Positions 47,801-60,393 of a stretch of DNA of 64,000 nt are shown here, one piece after another (positions within the stretch are counted from its first letter, which is position 1; each line of letters starts with the position of its first letter). Below the pieces are notes generated by a model that saw only the letters and a program-made list of their open reading frames with translations, was not told where the DNA came from and ran no database searches. Origin of the DNA: Bilabrum cf. latius (taxonomy: Eukaryota > Bigyra: Bicosoecida > Bigyra > Bicosoecida); NCBI GenBank assembly GCA_965178125.1, contig OZ237735.1:1302001-1366000 (forward strand), read 5' to 3'. The translations under genes were made by a program, and so were the position numbers.

Positions 47801-50800
47801 GACGGTGTCCGACGACGGTGACCCGGCCATGACCCAGTCTGGGCAGTTTGTCGTGGTTGTCGAGGACGTGAACGAGAAGCCAACGGTGGAGCGCGGACAG
47901 GTCTTCACAGTGGAGGAGAACTCCAACACGGGCAGCCCGGTGGGCAATGGCGCTGCGTTCCGCGCCTCGGATCCGGACTCCGAGGTGCACCCCCAGGACT
48001 GGGGCACGCTGTCGTACGAGCTGGTCGGCCTATCGAACTTCCCCAACGCCACCACGATCTTCTCGATCAACAACGCGACTGGCGTGGTGACCGTAGCTGC
48101 GGATGGCATGCTGGACTTCGAGTTCAAGAACCAGTACGACGCCACTCTTCGGGTCACCGATGGAGGTGGTCTCAAGGACGAGACCAAGGTCACCTTCCGT
48201 GTGCTGGACCTCAACGAGCCGCCCGTCATCTGGGATCAGGTGCGCGAGGTCAGGGAGGACGCTAACTTCCCCGACGCTGTGGGAGCAGAGATCCCCGCCT
48301 GGGATCCCGATTTTGGCCAGGATCTGATCTTCACGATCGTGGGAGGCTCTGCGCAGGGGCTGTTCACCATCAACAGGTGCAGTGGGCAGATCCAGGTTGC
48401 CACTGGCACCGCCCTCGATTTCGAAACCACGCGTAACTACACGGCCCGCATCTAGGTGTGCGATACCGGCCGCCCCGTGCTGTGCTCGCAGGCCACGACT
48501 GAGATTGAGATTCTAGATGTCAACGACCGCCCCTCGCTAACCGGTTCCACGGTGGAGGTGGTGGAAAACTCCCCCGTGGGAGAGCCCGTGGGGTCCCCTC
48601 TGCAGGGCTACGACGAGGATATCATCGGCAAGACCGTGGCTGGCTGGTATAACCTCACGTACTCGATCGTTGCAGGCGACTCGCGCAAGGTCTTCATGAT
48701 CGAGCCGCTCACCGGGCAGGTGCGCGTGGCTCGCGGAGAGCGTGGCCTGCTCAACTACGAGTCCAGTGATGCCAACCGGTTCGAGCTGGTCGTGCGTGTC
48801 AGCGATCAGGGTGGTCGCGGCGAGCCTGCTCTGCACGCGGAGGCCAAGGTGATTGTCAGTGTGACGAACATCAACGAGCCTCCAATTGCCGAGGACTAGA
48901 CTCTCACCATCGCTGAGAACGCGCCACGCACGCCGCGCCAGGCCGACGAGCAAGTCGGCGAATCGCTCAAGGCCGAGGACGAGGATGCAGGTGACGAGGG
49001 CAAGGTGTTTTGGGCCATCGAGAACGGAGATCCGGACGATCTGTTCAAGCTGGTGGGCGAAGGAGAGACCGGGGCCACCATCCAGCTCACGCAAGCAGGC
49101 GCCAGTGCCCTTGATTACGAGACCAAACCGGAGCACGTGTTGCTGGTGCGGGCGTACGATGGAGGTGATCCTAGCCTGAGTGCCTACGTCAACATCACGA
49201 TCAAGCTGCTCGACACGAACGAGAAGCCCAACCTTTGGTCGTCCCAGGAGCTCCGCATCGGCGAGCTGGCGTCTCTGCGCGCTCCCTTGCTAGGAGGCGC
49301 ACTCAACGCGACTGACCCGGAGGACGGCACCACGGCCGATGGCAAGCTTCAGTTTGAAATCCTCGGTGGAGACTCCAGGGGTGCTTTCGATATCAACACA
49401 GGTTCCGGCCAGATCTTCGTCGCGGATCCCAGCAAGCTCAACCACGAGGAAGTGGACGAGGTCAACTTGCTGGTGCGCGTGCGCGACTCGGGAGCCACGG
49501 CGGATGGCATCGAGGACCGCTTGATGCATCAGGAGACTGTCAAGCTGCACATTCTGGATGAGAACGAGGCGCCGTGGTGCATGGACGCCGTGTTCGATCT
49601 GGCAGAGAACTCTCCTTTGGGTCAGGAAGTGGGCACCATGAGCGGGGATGACGTGGATGACGGCGATGTGCTCTCGTGGAGCATTGCTGAGTAGCCGGCC
49701 ACAGCCGCTGGGGATACCGCGCCATTCGCCATATCTTCATTGACCGGATTGATCGAGGTGTCGGCGGATTCGCTGGATCTCGAGACGAAGGGCAGCTACG
49801 ACGTGACCATCAACATCACGGACGCTGGCGGTCTTGTCGGCCAGTGCAACGCCCGCGTCAATCTGCTCAACCGGAACGAGCGCCCCTGGATCACCGCAGT
49901 GCCCAGGCTATTCGTTCCGGCCAAGACTACGACCCAGGTGGGGCCCCCGCTTGCGCAGGAGTACCTCCGGGACCAGGATCTTATGGCACCTGGCGTGCGC
50001 GAGGCCCACACGTGGCAGCTCGTGTCCAGCACAAATCCTGACGACACGTTCACGATCGATATCGCTTCTGGGCAGATCGCTGTCGTGGACAATTCTACAA
50101 GTGCGCTAGTGTACCCGCAGGGTGGCCCTGGCCCCATCCACACCGTGAATGTGTCCGTTACGGACGCCGGCATTGACGGTCAGAAGCTCACGTTCGTGGC
50201 TCAGGTTGAGATCGAGGTGGTTGATAGGAATTTCCCGCCGCGTATCACCGGCCCCTTCGCTTTTTCGTTGGATGAGAACGTTAACTTGGACACGCAGGTT
50301 GGCATCGTCATGGGTACCGACGCCGACGGGCCACAGGGCCAGAAGTTGACGTACACCCTGCGCCCTGGCGGGCCCAACGTGAACAGGCCCTTCCCGTTCA
50401 AGATCGAGACCGTGGAAGACACTGGTCCTGATGGCGTGGGCACGGCCCGCATCTCTGTTGCCGACGCTGAGGGCGGCGTTGACTTTGAGGGCCCGAGAAA
50501 GGGCCGTTTCAACCTGTACGAGGCCATTGTGACCGCCACAGACGACCACGGCGAGTCGCCCCTGTCTGCCTCGCGTACCGTCCGCATCAGCATCAACGAC
50601 ATGCAGGAGGACCCTGTGTTCCCTATGGGAGATTCGGCTGCCGATGAGTACGTCCTCCGCGTGGTGGAGGGCGAGATGGCAGGCACCCTGGTGCGCGGCT
50701 CGGAGGAGGGCGCCCTGCGGGCCACGGATGAGGATTCCGCCGATCTCTACGGTGACGGTCTCTCGTATTCGTGGGGAGGATCCTCAGGGACGACCGCATA

Positions 50801-53800
50801 GTCCATGCTGCGGTTCGAGCCTTCCGAGGTGAACCACGCGAACATCACGCTGCGCATGGCCCTTGACCACGAGGCTCAGGCTGAGTACGAGCTACAGCTG
50901 GTTGCAACCGACTCTGCGGACAACACGGATGTCGCGATGGTGCGCCTGATCGTCGAGGACAAGAACGAGCCGAGCGTCTTCCGGAGGGTCGAGCGTCCCG
51001 ACGGCACCACGCTGACTGCAGGTGAGGCCTTGCAGGTGCGCGAGCTGGCGACTGGAGGCACCCACGTCGGCCGCGTTGTTGCGACCGATGAGGATAGCGG
51101 CGCTTGGGGTCGCATGCAGTTCTCGCTTGATCCCGATGCCCCATCTTCTTCATTTTTCACCATCGACGACAGCGGCAACCTCAGGCTTGCCTCAGGGGCT
51201 CGTCTGGACTGGGAGGATCAGGCGGGCTTTGACGTGGTAGTCGTAGTGCGGGACTCTGACCTGGAGGCGCCCCCGATCGTGGTGAACACGACTATCAGGG
51301 TGGAGGTGCTCAACGATAACGACGTCGCCATCACCTCGATCCACGTGACCGAGTCCTCTCAGGACGGCGGTCTAGGTGCTGAAGTGGGCGTCTCGGCTGC
51401 GGGCAGCGAGGGCCGCGCCATGTACGGTCAGAGTCACGGAGAGCTCGATTCACTCTTTGCCACGCGAGGAGGGGGCGTGGTGGAGATCTGGGGGGCTTCC
51501 TTTGGCAAAACGGCGCGCCGGCTCGCGGCAGAGGGTGAGTCCAGCGCCCTGGGCCGCAACCCCACGAGCGTGTCTGCAACCTTCGGACCCAGCGGCACTG
51601 AATTCGCCGCAAATGGCTGCCTGGTTGTGGAGGCCAACACGAGGATCTAGTGCACGATACCCGAGGGATACGGCCGGGACCACTTCTGGATCGTGACGGT
51701 GAACGGCGATCAGGTGGCAAACTCGATACAGAATGTGTCATCTCGCATCTTGGCCGGCAGTGCGGACGCAAGCACCGCAGAGAGGAACCCTGAGACTGGT
51801 GCGCTGATGCCGCTGCAAAGGCTGCGCATGTCGGGTTACTTCCCGCCCGTCATCACCGCGGCTGCCTCCAGCTTTGGGGCCGCTGATGGGTCTGTGGACG
51901 GCGTGCTTCCGACTTCGGGCGGCTCCGTCAGCACTGCGGGCGACTACTCCATCGTGCTCACCGGCACGGATCTCGGACCTATCGGCAGCGAATTGCCTAA
52001 AGCCGCCCGCGACGCCATGCCTACGCAGCGCCTGCGGTACGGCGCACAGAGTGCCATGATGTCTCGCCCCGATGGTGCTGCTACCCTCAACCTGGAGACC
52101 ACCGGGTGCCAGGTATCCGTGGCGCATACCGAGATCAGGTGCGATGTGGTGCCGGGCGCAGGCCACAGCTTCGTGCTGACCGTGGATGTGGGCTAGCAGC
52201 GCTCCATGGAGTTCTCCAACACGACTCTGAGGTACATGCGGCCATCCATCACCAGGGTGTTGATGCCGCTCAAGAACGCCAGCATGCCCGAGCAGGGTGT
52301 GCAGCCCATCAACACTCGTGGCGGTGCCGAAGCAGGCCTGATCGCGATCGAGGGTACCAACCTGGGACCCGCGAGCCTTGGCCCGCAGTACGTGCTGGCC
52401 TTCTACTCGGCCAACTATGCTGAGGGCGACACGGCTGGGGTAGAGGCTGAGGCTGCCGCACCCCGCTCCCTGGACCTGCTCGCTGCTCAGCGAGAGCAGA
52501 TCGTGGACAACGACGGTTTCGTGTACCAGGCCCTTGTGTGCAGGGTGCCTGTCGAGTTTGAGCATACTGGAATGCTGTGCGAGCCCTCAGCTGGTACCGG
52601 CAGGGACCATCGATGGAAGGTGGCTGTGGCTGGACTGGCCAGCGCTGCCAGCACGGACACCACCAGGTATAGCGCCCCTGTGCTTAAGAGCGTGAGCGGG
52701 CCTGGCGCCGTGAACGCACCTACTGTTGGTGACGTTGCCATCCTGCTAAACGGCGATTTCTTCGGCCCTGTGACGCCTGTCAACGACGAGGGCGAAATCC
52801 AGGGCACCGCGGCGACCCTGCCGAGCGCCGACTACGGTCGCGTGAACGATACACATGGTCGGACGTGGCCCTACTTCGCCGGTGTGAGCTGCCGCGTGGT
52901 TGTGGCGCACGTCCAGATCGAGTGTAAGGTGGCCGAGGGCAGCGGAGACAAGCTGGTGTGGTCTGCATCGGTCGGTGGCCAGACCTCCGGGCCGCAGGAA
53001 ACCGCAATGTCCAGCTACCATCCCCCGGTTATCTCTCTGTACAAGGGACCCGGCTCTCGCCTCGCCTACACGAACGGCTCCCAGATTGTGGACATCGAGG
53101 GCAGGAACTTTGGGCCGGTCGGAACTCCTGTGGATCGTGCTCTGTATGGCAGCGAAGAGCTCGACGTGCAGTTCGACGCAACCAACTGCTACGTGCTTGA
53201 GGCACACGAAATCGTGCGATGCCTCACCGCTGTGGGTGCCGGTGAGGGCCTCCGCTGGAAGTTGACGGTGGACGTGCAGGAGAGCGTGAGCCCCACGACG
53301 TCCTACTCGCCTCCCCTCATCACCAGTTTCGAGAGCGACGCCGGCAGCTTGCCTGTGCATGAGCTCAGCACGGATGGTGGCGACTGGGTCTTGATCCGTG
53401 GGCAGAACTTTTCAGTGGCAGAGCACCTGGAGGAGGTGACCTACGGGCCTGCTGGTACCGGGTTCACCGCGCTGAACTGCTCCATCTACGAGGACCACTT
53501 CACACTGCGGTGCCTCACTGTGCCTGGCCCTCCGGGATAGGCCATGAAGTGGATCGTGCGCGTGGGTGGGCAGGCAAGCCAGCCGTCCGTTGCAGTAACC
53601 CGCTACGCGCCTCCGCGCGTGCTCAGCGTCAACCCGATCTCCGGCCAGACGAACGGTGGGCAGACAGTGGTGGTCACAGGTACCAACCTTGGGCTGGCCT
53701 GGGACACCGCAGCCGTGGGCGTCCGCTTCAACGCTGCCGGCGAGATGGACGATGAAGCGTCTCGTTCCCTGCAGGTGCTGGACTTGTCGGCGTTGCCGTC

Positions 53801-56800
53801 TGGATTCCGTGATGGCATCCCTGACGACATGCGCAGGTACCTCACTCTCTCGCGACTTGGAGGTCCGGATGGTGCCCGCCTCATGCGGGGCATCGCGCTG
53901 GCTCAGCCGGCTGGCTTCCCCTTTGATGCCGCTGACTATGATGACTCCCAGGAAGCCGCTGATGCCGCGATGGCCGCTGCCATGCTGAGGCTGCGCGAGT
54001 GGGTCGCTGGCTTGGAGCGCGTGCGCGTGAGCGACGAGCGGATCCTGCAGCACCGCGGACTGCACCAGGTTGAGTTCGAACTGCCCGAGGGCTTCGGCAC
54101 GGACCGCGAGGTGTTCCTTAGCATCGGCACGAACGAGGCTCTGTCCAACGTGGGTCTGTTTGACTTCCTGAGGCCAGCAATCGACAACATCGCCCCCGAT
54201 CGCATCCTGACCGACTTCGGCATCGACCCTGAGAGCCTCGAGGCGCAGACATCGCTGCGTGTGATCATCGAGGGTGAAAACTTCTGCAACGGCAAGGATG
54301 GCTGCGGTTCCGTGCGGATTGATGGGCTGCCCGTCGACACGTGGAGCTGGAACCACAACGAGATCGTGCTGCTGTACCGCAAGGACCCAGCAGAGTCGGC
54401 CACCAAGGAGCACACGGTGCAGGTGATCGTGGGCGGGCAGGTATCGGAGGAGGCCACCTTTGCCGAGCCCATCCCTTCCTTCGATGGCAGAAACCAGCCC
54501 AACGACTACGAGAACGTGCCTACGGATGCCGTTGATCCTGCCACCGGCAACCGTATCGTGTTCGAGATCTTCGGCGTTGCAGACCTGAACCGCGTGCCCC
54601 TGGACCAGCTCAATGTCACCATTGGCGGGCGCCAGTGCGAGCAGGTCGCAGTGAACCCGTGCCAGGAGCCGACGGACGGCCGCACGTGCTCCAGTGGATC
54701 GTGCTGCCCTGACAATACCCAGGCCACCACGTACTCGACCCTCAGCTGCCTCATGCCTCAGGGAACAGGGGCCGGAAACATCGTGCTGATCGCAGTAACC
54801 GGAGCTACCAGCCGAGAAGACAGCGGGCTCACTGTGTCCTACGGCAAGCCGCAGGTGGCTCGCGTGATCACTCTGGAGGACTACCCCGGCCTGCCCGCCG
54901 GCAGCGACCTCCTTGCCCCCGACCGCTTCTTCGACTCGGAGGCGCACCAGCAGGCGTGGCTCGACTTCGAGGCGGATGGCTCCACGGGCACACCACCAGC
55001 TTTGCCCAGGCCCCGCCGTGGCATGCCCACGTTTGGCTGCCGCGTGCGCATCGAGGGCATCAACTTTGGCACACCAGCGCTTGCTACCCCGCTGGTGGCA
55101 CTGCCCGAGGTGGAAGTGGTCCACAATGCCAGCATGGGTCACTTGCACACTCACACTGCTATTGAGGCTATGATTGGCGCCGGATCTGGCGTCGTCCGTG
55201 CCCTTACTGTCGCAGTCACCGACCAATTCTCGAACGCCCGGCGCGGCCTGAGGTACGGACAGCCGATCGTGACTGCCGTGCAACCCGAGCTGTACGTCGC
55301 AACCGACCCCGCAGGTCCGGCTCCGACCTCCGGTGACGCTCTCGTGCGCATTTCCGGTCGCAACTTTGGCCCTGCCGGCCCCGCCGATCCTACCCTGTAG
55401 GTGCAGGTGGGTGGCAGGTCGTGCGTGGTTGACGCGGTCCGTGACCCGTGGGCAGCAAACTCCCAGCATTCTTCGATGCTTTGCCGTACCCCTGCAGGGC
55501 AGGGCAGGGACCTGCCGGTGCACGTCGAGCTGGCAGGATAGTCCAGCGACATCTCCGATGAGGCACCCGCCGGCGCGCTGGTTGACTCGTCTATGCAGTC
55601 GGATGAATCCTCTCCCATCGTGAGGTACGCCTACAACCGACCCGTGGTGCGCTCCCTGATGCCAAGGTCGGCACCAACTGGCGGCCGCCGCATTGAGTTG
55701 CCCTCCGTGAATGAGACCAGAGACAACCCGTACGCCATGTGGGAGATGTACTCGTGGCTGATCGACTCGGAGGAGGTGCGTCTGGAGGATCCTGGGTCGT
55801 TCAGCAGCGACGACGATGCCATCATCGCAACGGTAGAGGGCATGGACTTCGGTCTTCAGGGCAACGCGTGGGTGGAGTTCTACGTGCCGCCGTAGTAGGG
55901 AAGTGCCTCGCGCAGACTGCAGCAGTTCGCCGATTTCACTCGTGCGCCCACTGGGCCATCCCCCGGCTTCCCGCTGTCTGCTGATTCGCTGCTGGTGGCA
56001 CCCGCCGACATGCTGGTGCACAACCACACCCACATGCGCTTCCCTATCCCTCGGGGAAGTTTCACTCAGAGCGACATGGTCATCGTGGTCTGGGTCGGCG
56101 GGCAGTCATCCGCCAACTCGCCCGAGGAGGCCGACCCGAGGGTCAGCATGGTCTTCGACCCGCCTCGCGTACACGGGGTCAAGAACTTCGAGCGAGATCC
56201 GGAGGACTGCGAGGACGTGGATCGCTGCTTTAACACGTATGATGCTGCCACTGGGACGTACACGAGGCACTGCCGCAAGGCGCCCGCCGAGTGCTACGAC
56301 ACGATCGGACAGTTCTACCTAGAGCTGGTCGGCGAGTCGTTCGGTACCGACGGTGACGTGAACGTGCGTGTCGGCGAGTGGGACTGCCCGCTCGCCGCCG
56401 ACAACGAGATCCCTGGCCGTCTGGGCTCACACTCCCACTTCCGCCTGGTGTGCCGCGCCCCAGCTGGCTACGGTGACAACCTCCCTGTGACCGTTACTGT
56501 AAACGGCAGGTCCTCTTTGGATGACCGCGTCGAGTACGTGCCCGACAGGACTGAAGATACGGGCTCTCGCATGGTGGTGGTCGAGGAGGCACCGGAGCCT
56601 CCTATCTTCGCCTATGATCCCCCTATCGTCATGGCTGTGCAGAGCTCTGAGCCCAACGCTGACGGAGACGACGTGCGAATCCGTGGGAAGAACTTTGGCG
56701 GGGAGCCTACGCTTGTAGAGATCACCATCGGTGGCCTCGAGTGCCTGGAGCCCCAGTGGCTGAACGACGGGCTGCTGCAGTGTGATGCTCAGCGCGACAA

Positions 56801-59426
56801 GGTGGGTCTCAAGAACATGACTATTCTGGCCGCTAACCGCACCGAACCGTACGTCATCTTTGACTACGAAGAGCTGATCACGTTCCAGTGTGGAAAGGAC
56901 TTCTATGGTCTCGTAGGCGAGTACTGCGTGAACTGCGAGGAGGAGCGCATCGGTGCTGTGTGCCCCGGCGGCGAGACCTACGAGGACCTGGTCACGAGCG
57001 ACGAGGGATTCTGGAGGCTGGACTTCAACATCACCAGCGGCGAGTCGATCGACACTCGGTACTGCCACCAGAGCAGGAACGAGTTCCACGAGCTGTCGGT
57101 GCTCAGGGAGCAGCAGTGCATGTACACGGCACCGTGCGAGCCTACGTGGGCCTGTGTCGGGAACAACACCTGCGCCGAGGGATACACCGCAGAGAGGTGC
57201 TCGCAGTGCGTCAAGGGCACGCATTATCGGATCGGTGGTGAGTGCAGGAAGTGCCCTGACAGGCCATGGCTTATCTTCGTGGGGATGGGAATCGCTGCCA
57301 TGATGGCAGGGACCGCTGGTTACATCCTCAACAGGAAGGGTATCAAGAACGTGCTGATCATGATCTGCGCCGACACCTTCCAGGTGCTGGCCCTGTTCTC
57401 CAACGCACGCATCCGCTGGCCCCCGGTCCTGGAGCGCTTCTTCCAGCTCCTGTCCGCCTTCAACCTGAACGTGGAACTCGCTGCCCCGGAGTGTATCCAG
57501 CCCGATGTGACCTACGAGCAGAAGTTTGCAGCCACTGTGCTTTTGCCCGTCGTGGTGGTAATTCTGTTCTTCTCAGTGTATCTGGGACGCCTGCTGTACA
57601 AGATGTGCTGCATGAGCAAGGGCAAGGAGCACCTGCACGCCCATGCGCCGCAGCTGATCAGCTCGCTCATCATCCTGTCGCGCGTGTGCTACCTGTTCGT
57701 TACCCAGGCTGCTCTCAGCACCGTGAGCTGCCTGTAGACGACTCCTCCGGACCCACAGGGAGTGACGTACATGGATGGTCTACTTGACTACCCGTGCTGG
57801 CAGCCAGGCTCCAAGCAGCTGGTCCTGTTCCCGTTCGGCATGGCAGCATTCCTGGGATACAGCATCGTGCTGCCTCTGGCCATGTTCTGGTTCGTCCGCT
57901 CCAACAAGAATTCGATCAAGCACGACCAGATCCTGCGTGCGGCAGGCACCGGCAACGACAACAAGAGCAAGCTGTACCACTTCCGCAAGACGTGGCACCA
58001 GCTCTACTACCCATTCAAGCCCGGGAGCAGCGCTTGGATGATCATGGTCATCACCCGCAAGTTCGCCATCGCCACCATTGCTCTGGTGTTCCGTGTCTCC
58101 CCGACGTACCAGATGAGTGTGCTGATGCTTGCCCTGTTCGCTGCCTTCGTGCTGCAGATCCGCCACGAGCCCTTCATGTCTCGCGGTGACTAGGGCCGCG
58201 TGATCGCCGAGCATCGTGTCAAGGTGCTGACCAGCATCGAGCACGCCCGGATCGAGTCCGAGATCCAGGCTATGCTGGAGAAGAACTACAAGAGGACGCA
58301 AAAGGTCGACGTGCTGCTCGACTCGCGCCGCTCCTCCAACCATGTCGGCGAGCAGATCGTCAAGTACCTGCTGGACTACAACCAGGTTGAGTCCTTCCTA
58401 CTTGGCTGCGGCATTCTCGTGTGCCTTGCTGCCGTCATGCTGGCCTCGAGCCGATTTGATGACGACCAGATCGACTACTACCGCAACGAGTACGACGCCA
58501 TCACGTGGGCAACTGTGCTCATCCTCGTGGTTATCGTACTGTACGCGCTGATCGTGCTGGCCCTGGACATCTACTTCGGCGTCGCGCCCGAGCATGCAGC
58601 CGCCACGTTACAGTCGTGTGGTTGCTGCAAGTCTATTGCCGAACGCGCGAACGCTCACGACGTTGCCAAGCGTGGCAAGGGCGGCAAGAAGGGCGCCGAG
58701 ATGCTGCACGACGACGGCGAGGAGGACCTGCAGATGGCCAGCAACCCGCTGATGATGCAGGCCATGAACAACGCCAGCTCGTCATCCACCGGTGTGGAGA
58801 CCGGCATCTCGATCGAGAGGCTGCTCGCCATGGAGAACCCACCCCCCAAGGAATCGTGGGCAGGCGTTCGCCTTTGGATGCGCAGCCTGCACGGATCCGT
58901 GGAGCAGCTCAAGGAGCGGCTGCACGAGCAGCAGATCGAGGCTGCGAAGGGCACCGCTGCTTCGGACGGTGCCGCCGCCGTGGCCTCTGGTGGACGCCGC
59001 CGGAAGGGCGGTGCGATCACCAAGGCTGCCGCAGCATCGGGCGGCAGCAAGCGTCGCCGGTTCGGGCAGCAGGCTCCGCGCAGTGGCAACCTGAGTATGG
59101 GAACTGGCTCCGGGAAGAAGCAGCGTTCCATGCGCTCCCTACTGAGCACTGGTCGCAAGGGTGCTCGCCTGGCGGGAGTGTCTTCGCCTTCGTCCACCCG
59201 GAGCGAGGAGGAGCAGAAGGATGAGTCCATGATGATGAACCCTCTGCAGCAGCCGGTGACCGGCGATTCCACACCACTCGCTTCCGCTGAAGCAGAGAGC
59301 AAGCGCCAGGAGGATGTGGCCAGCGCCGGGGCCGCCTCTCCTTCTGCCGCCGCGTCATCTGCTGCTGACGCTCTCGAGGAGGGCGTCAACCCGATGGCTA
59401 GGCGCATCGCCGGAAAGTCGGAGTGA
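41869..59426 (+). CDS. Giant CUB/Cys-rich/cadherin/IPT multi-pass adhesion receptor-like protein
   Basis: Six exons: 41869-41987, 42071-42106, 42193-42218, 42339-42585, 42677-42747, 42931-59426. Introns are 83, 86, 120, 91 and 183 nt, all GT-AG and frame-consistent. About 5,664 residues, TGA stop. In-frame TAGs: 41983, 44694, 48453, 48897, 49692, 50799, 51648, 52194, 53538, 55398, 55539, 55893, 55896, 57735, 58191. Domains in order: signal peptide (MGLRAISLIFALIGAYLLP); CUB-like domain built from the small exons (CYWYAYSP, CTNDYIRLRTS, RRYCG); Cys-rich ephrin-receptor-like repeats (~150-475); about 20 cadherin repeats (~476-2990) with D-x-N-E-x-P linkers and LDHE/LDFE motifs; IPT/TIG-like repeats to ~4800; a short Cys-rich segment (~4816-4940); about nine hydrophobic helices (~4943-5396); a basic Ser/Ala-rich cytosolic tail. 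Likely a Ca2+-dependent cell-surface adhesion or mechanosensory protein; that role is inferred from domains. Confidence 0.92.
42841..42893 (-). repeat. Dispersed GGTCGC-rich repeat, copy B (within an intron)
   Basis: On the minus strand it reads GTTGAGTTGTGGTCG, then GCTAGCGGTGGTCGCTAGCG and GGTCGGAACCAAAC. This matches copy A at its start, and the 11-mer GTTTGGTTCCG (42841-42851, plus strand) is shared with copy C at 60241. It lies in the last intron of the giant membrane-protein gene and contains a tandem CCGCTAGCGACCA. Confidence 0.6.
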
Positions 59427-60393
59427 GGCTGAGCCGTACTCTGGCTGATCCATTGTGCCTGAGCATGGGGCCTTTCAGAATTGTAGGGAGACTGTTCCCT
59501 CAACCATTGTGATAGTGAGGTAGGCGGGGTGCTGGGGACCGTTCTTGGCTAGGTGCTTTGTGTGAGCTCATGCCAAGGAGACGCCCAGTCCTTCGTGTGG
59601 TGGCAGCACGATTTCGCTTGCAAGTCGTGTTGTCGTCATTGGTGATTTCTGGTTTTATTGCCGCGCGCGGTTGGCTGTTCGAGTCAGTGCTGTCTGTGTG
59701 TTGTGGTAGGGTCGCTTGGATTCATAGACTCCAAGTCAGGCCCTGTCTGCGCCAGCAGTTGCGGCTGATCTGCCGGCCAGCGTTGGACCGTGGTATGTCG
59801 TGGTGTAGAAGCATGGTAAGCGAGTGAAAAGCGCTTTCTCGGAGCTGTTCACGTCGTGAACTTGGATTGCAGTTGGTGGTATTGCCGGTGAGGAGTTGCG
59901 TGCGGTTCGACTAGAGCTTAGGCGTTTGTGCCCGCTTTAGACCGGCACCCCACGTTCTTCATGGGCAATCACCCCCTCTGCAGCTGGGTTCGAAAAGCGA
60001 CTGGCTGCAACCGGTCTGCACTTTGACTTGCTGCTTGTGCTTCTTCGGCCGCGTCACCTCGGTAAATCCCCGCTTGCGACCTTGGTCGTGTAGCGTCCTG
60101 CTTCACTTTGCTAAATTGCTTGTGCTTTTACCATCTTTTCTGATAATAATCAATGTCCATAGACAGAGTCATTGTGTGGGGAAAAAATCAAATCAGTCAC
60201 TGTTGCTTTCTAATCATAACCCCATTGGCCTATGCGTCTAGTTTGGTTCCGCTGGCGGTCGCAACCGGGAATTGCGACCAAGCCAACGGATTGCTGACGC
60301 GCACACCCTCTCTGTGTTCAGGAGAGGGGCGGGGATTGGGAAAATTCAAAGCCTGCTGCAAAAGGCCTTCAGCAAACCTTGTTCTGAAACAGT
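59427..60393. other. Convergent intergenic region, no gene seen
   Basis: 967 bp between the stop of the giant membrane-protein gene (plus) and the stop of the GH2 gene (minus). It presumably holds both 3' ends. It contains repeat copy C at 60241-60285 and an AT-richer stretch near 60105-60220. The short open frames here lack recognisable features. Confidence 0.6.
60241..60285 (-). repeat. Dispersed GGTCGC-rich repeat, copy C, with short hairpin
   Basis: GTTTGGTTCCG (shared with copy B) is followed by GCGGTCGCAACCGG (nearly as in copy A) and TTGCGACCAA. GGTCGCAA at 60257-60264 and TTGCGACC at 60272-60279 form a perfect 8-bp inverted repeat with a 7-nt loop. Confidence 0.65.

Noticed and set aside
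46557-47990. A 477-codon antisense open frame over cadherin repeats
   Set aside because: Composition is unlike a natural protein, and it lies opposite well-formed cadherin repeats.
53412-56033. An 873-codon open frame antisense to the giant gene
   Set aside because: G/C-ending codon bias on the plus strand removes stops from an antisense frame. The plus strand has clear IPT-type repeats and the antisense translation is His/Arg/Gln-rich with no domain.
59558-59827. 89-codon ORF in the convergent intergenic region
   Set aside because: Arg/Val-rich translation without domain or neighbours in frame; fits 3' UTR of the giant gene.
59940-60010. Possible tRNA T-arm-like GGTTCGAAA
   Set aside because: No acceptor stem, anticodon arm or matching D-arm could be built around it.
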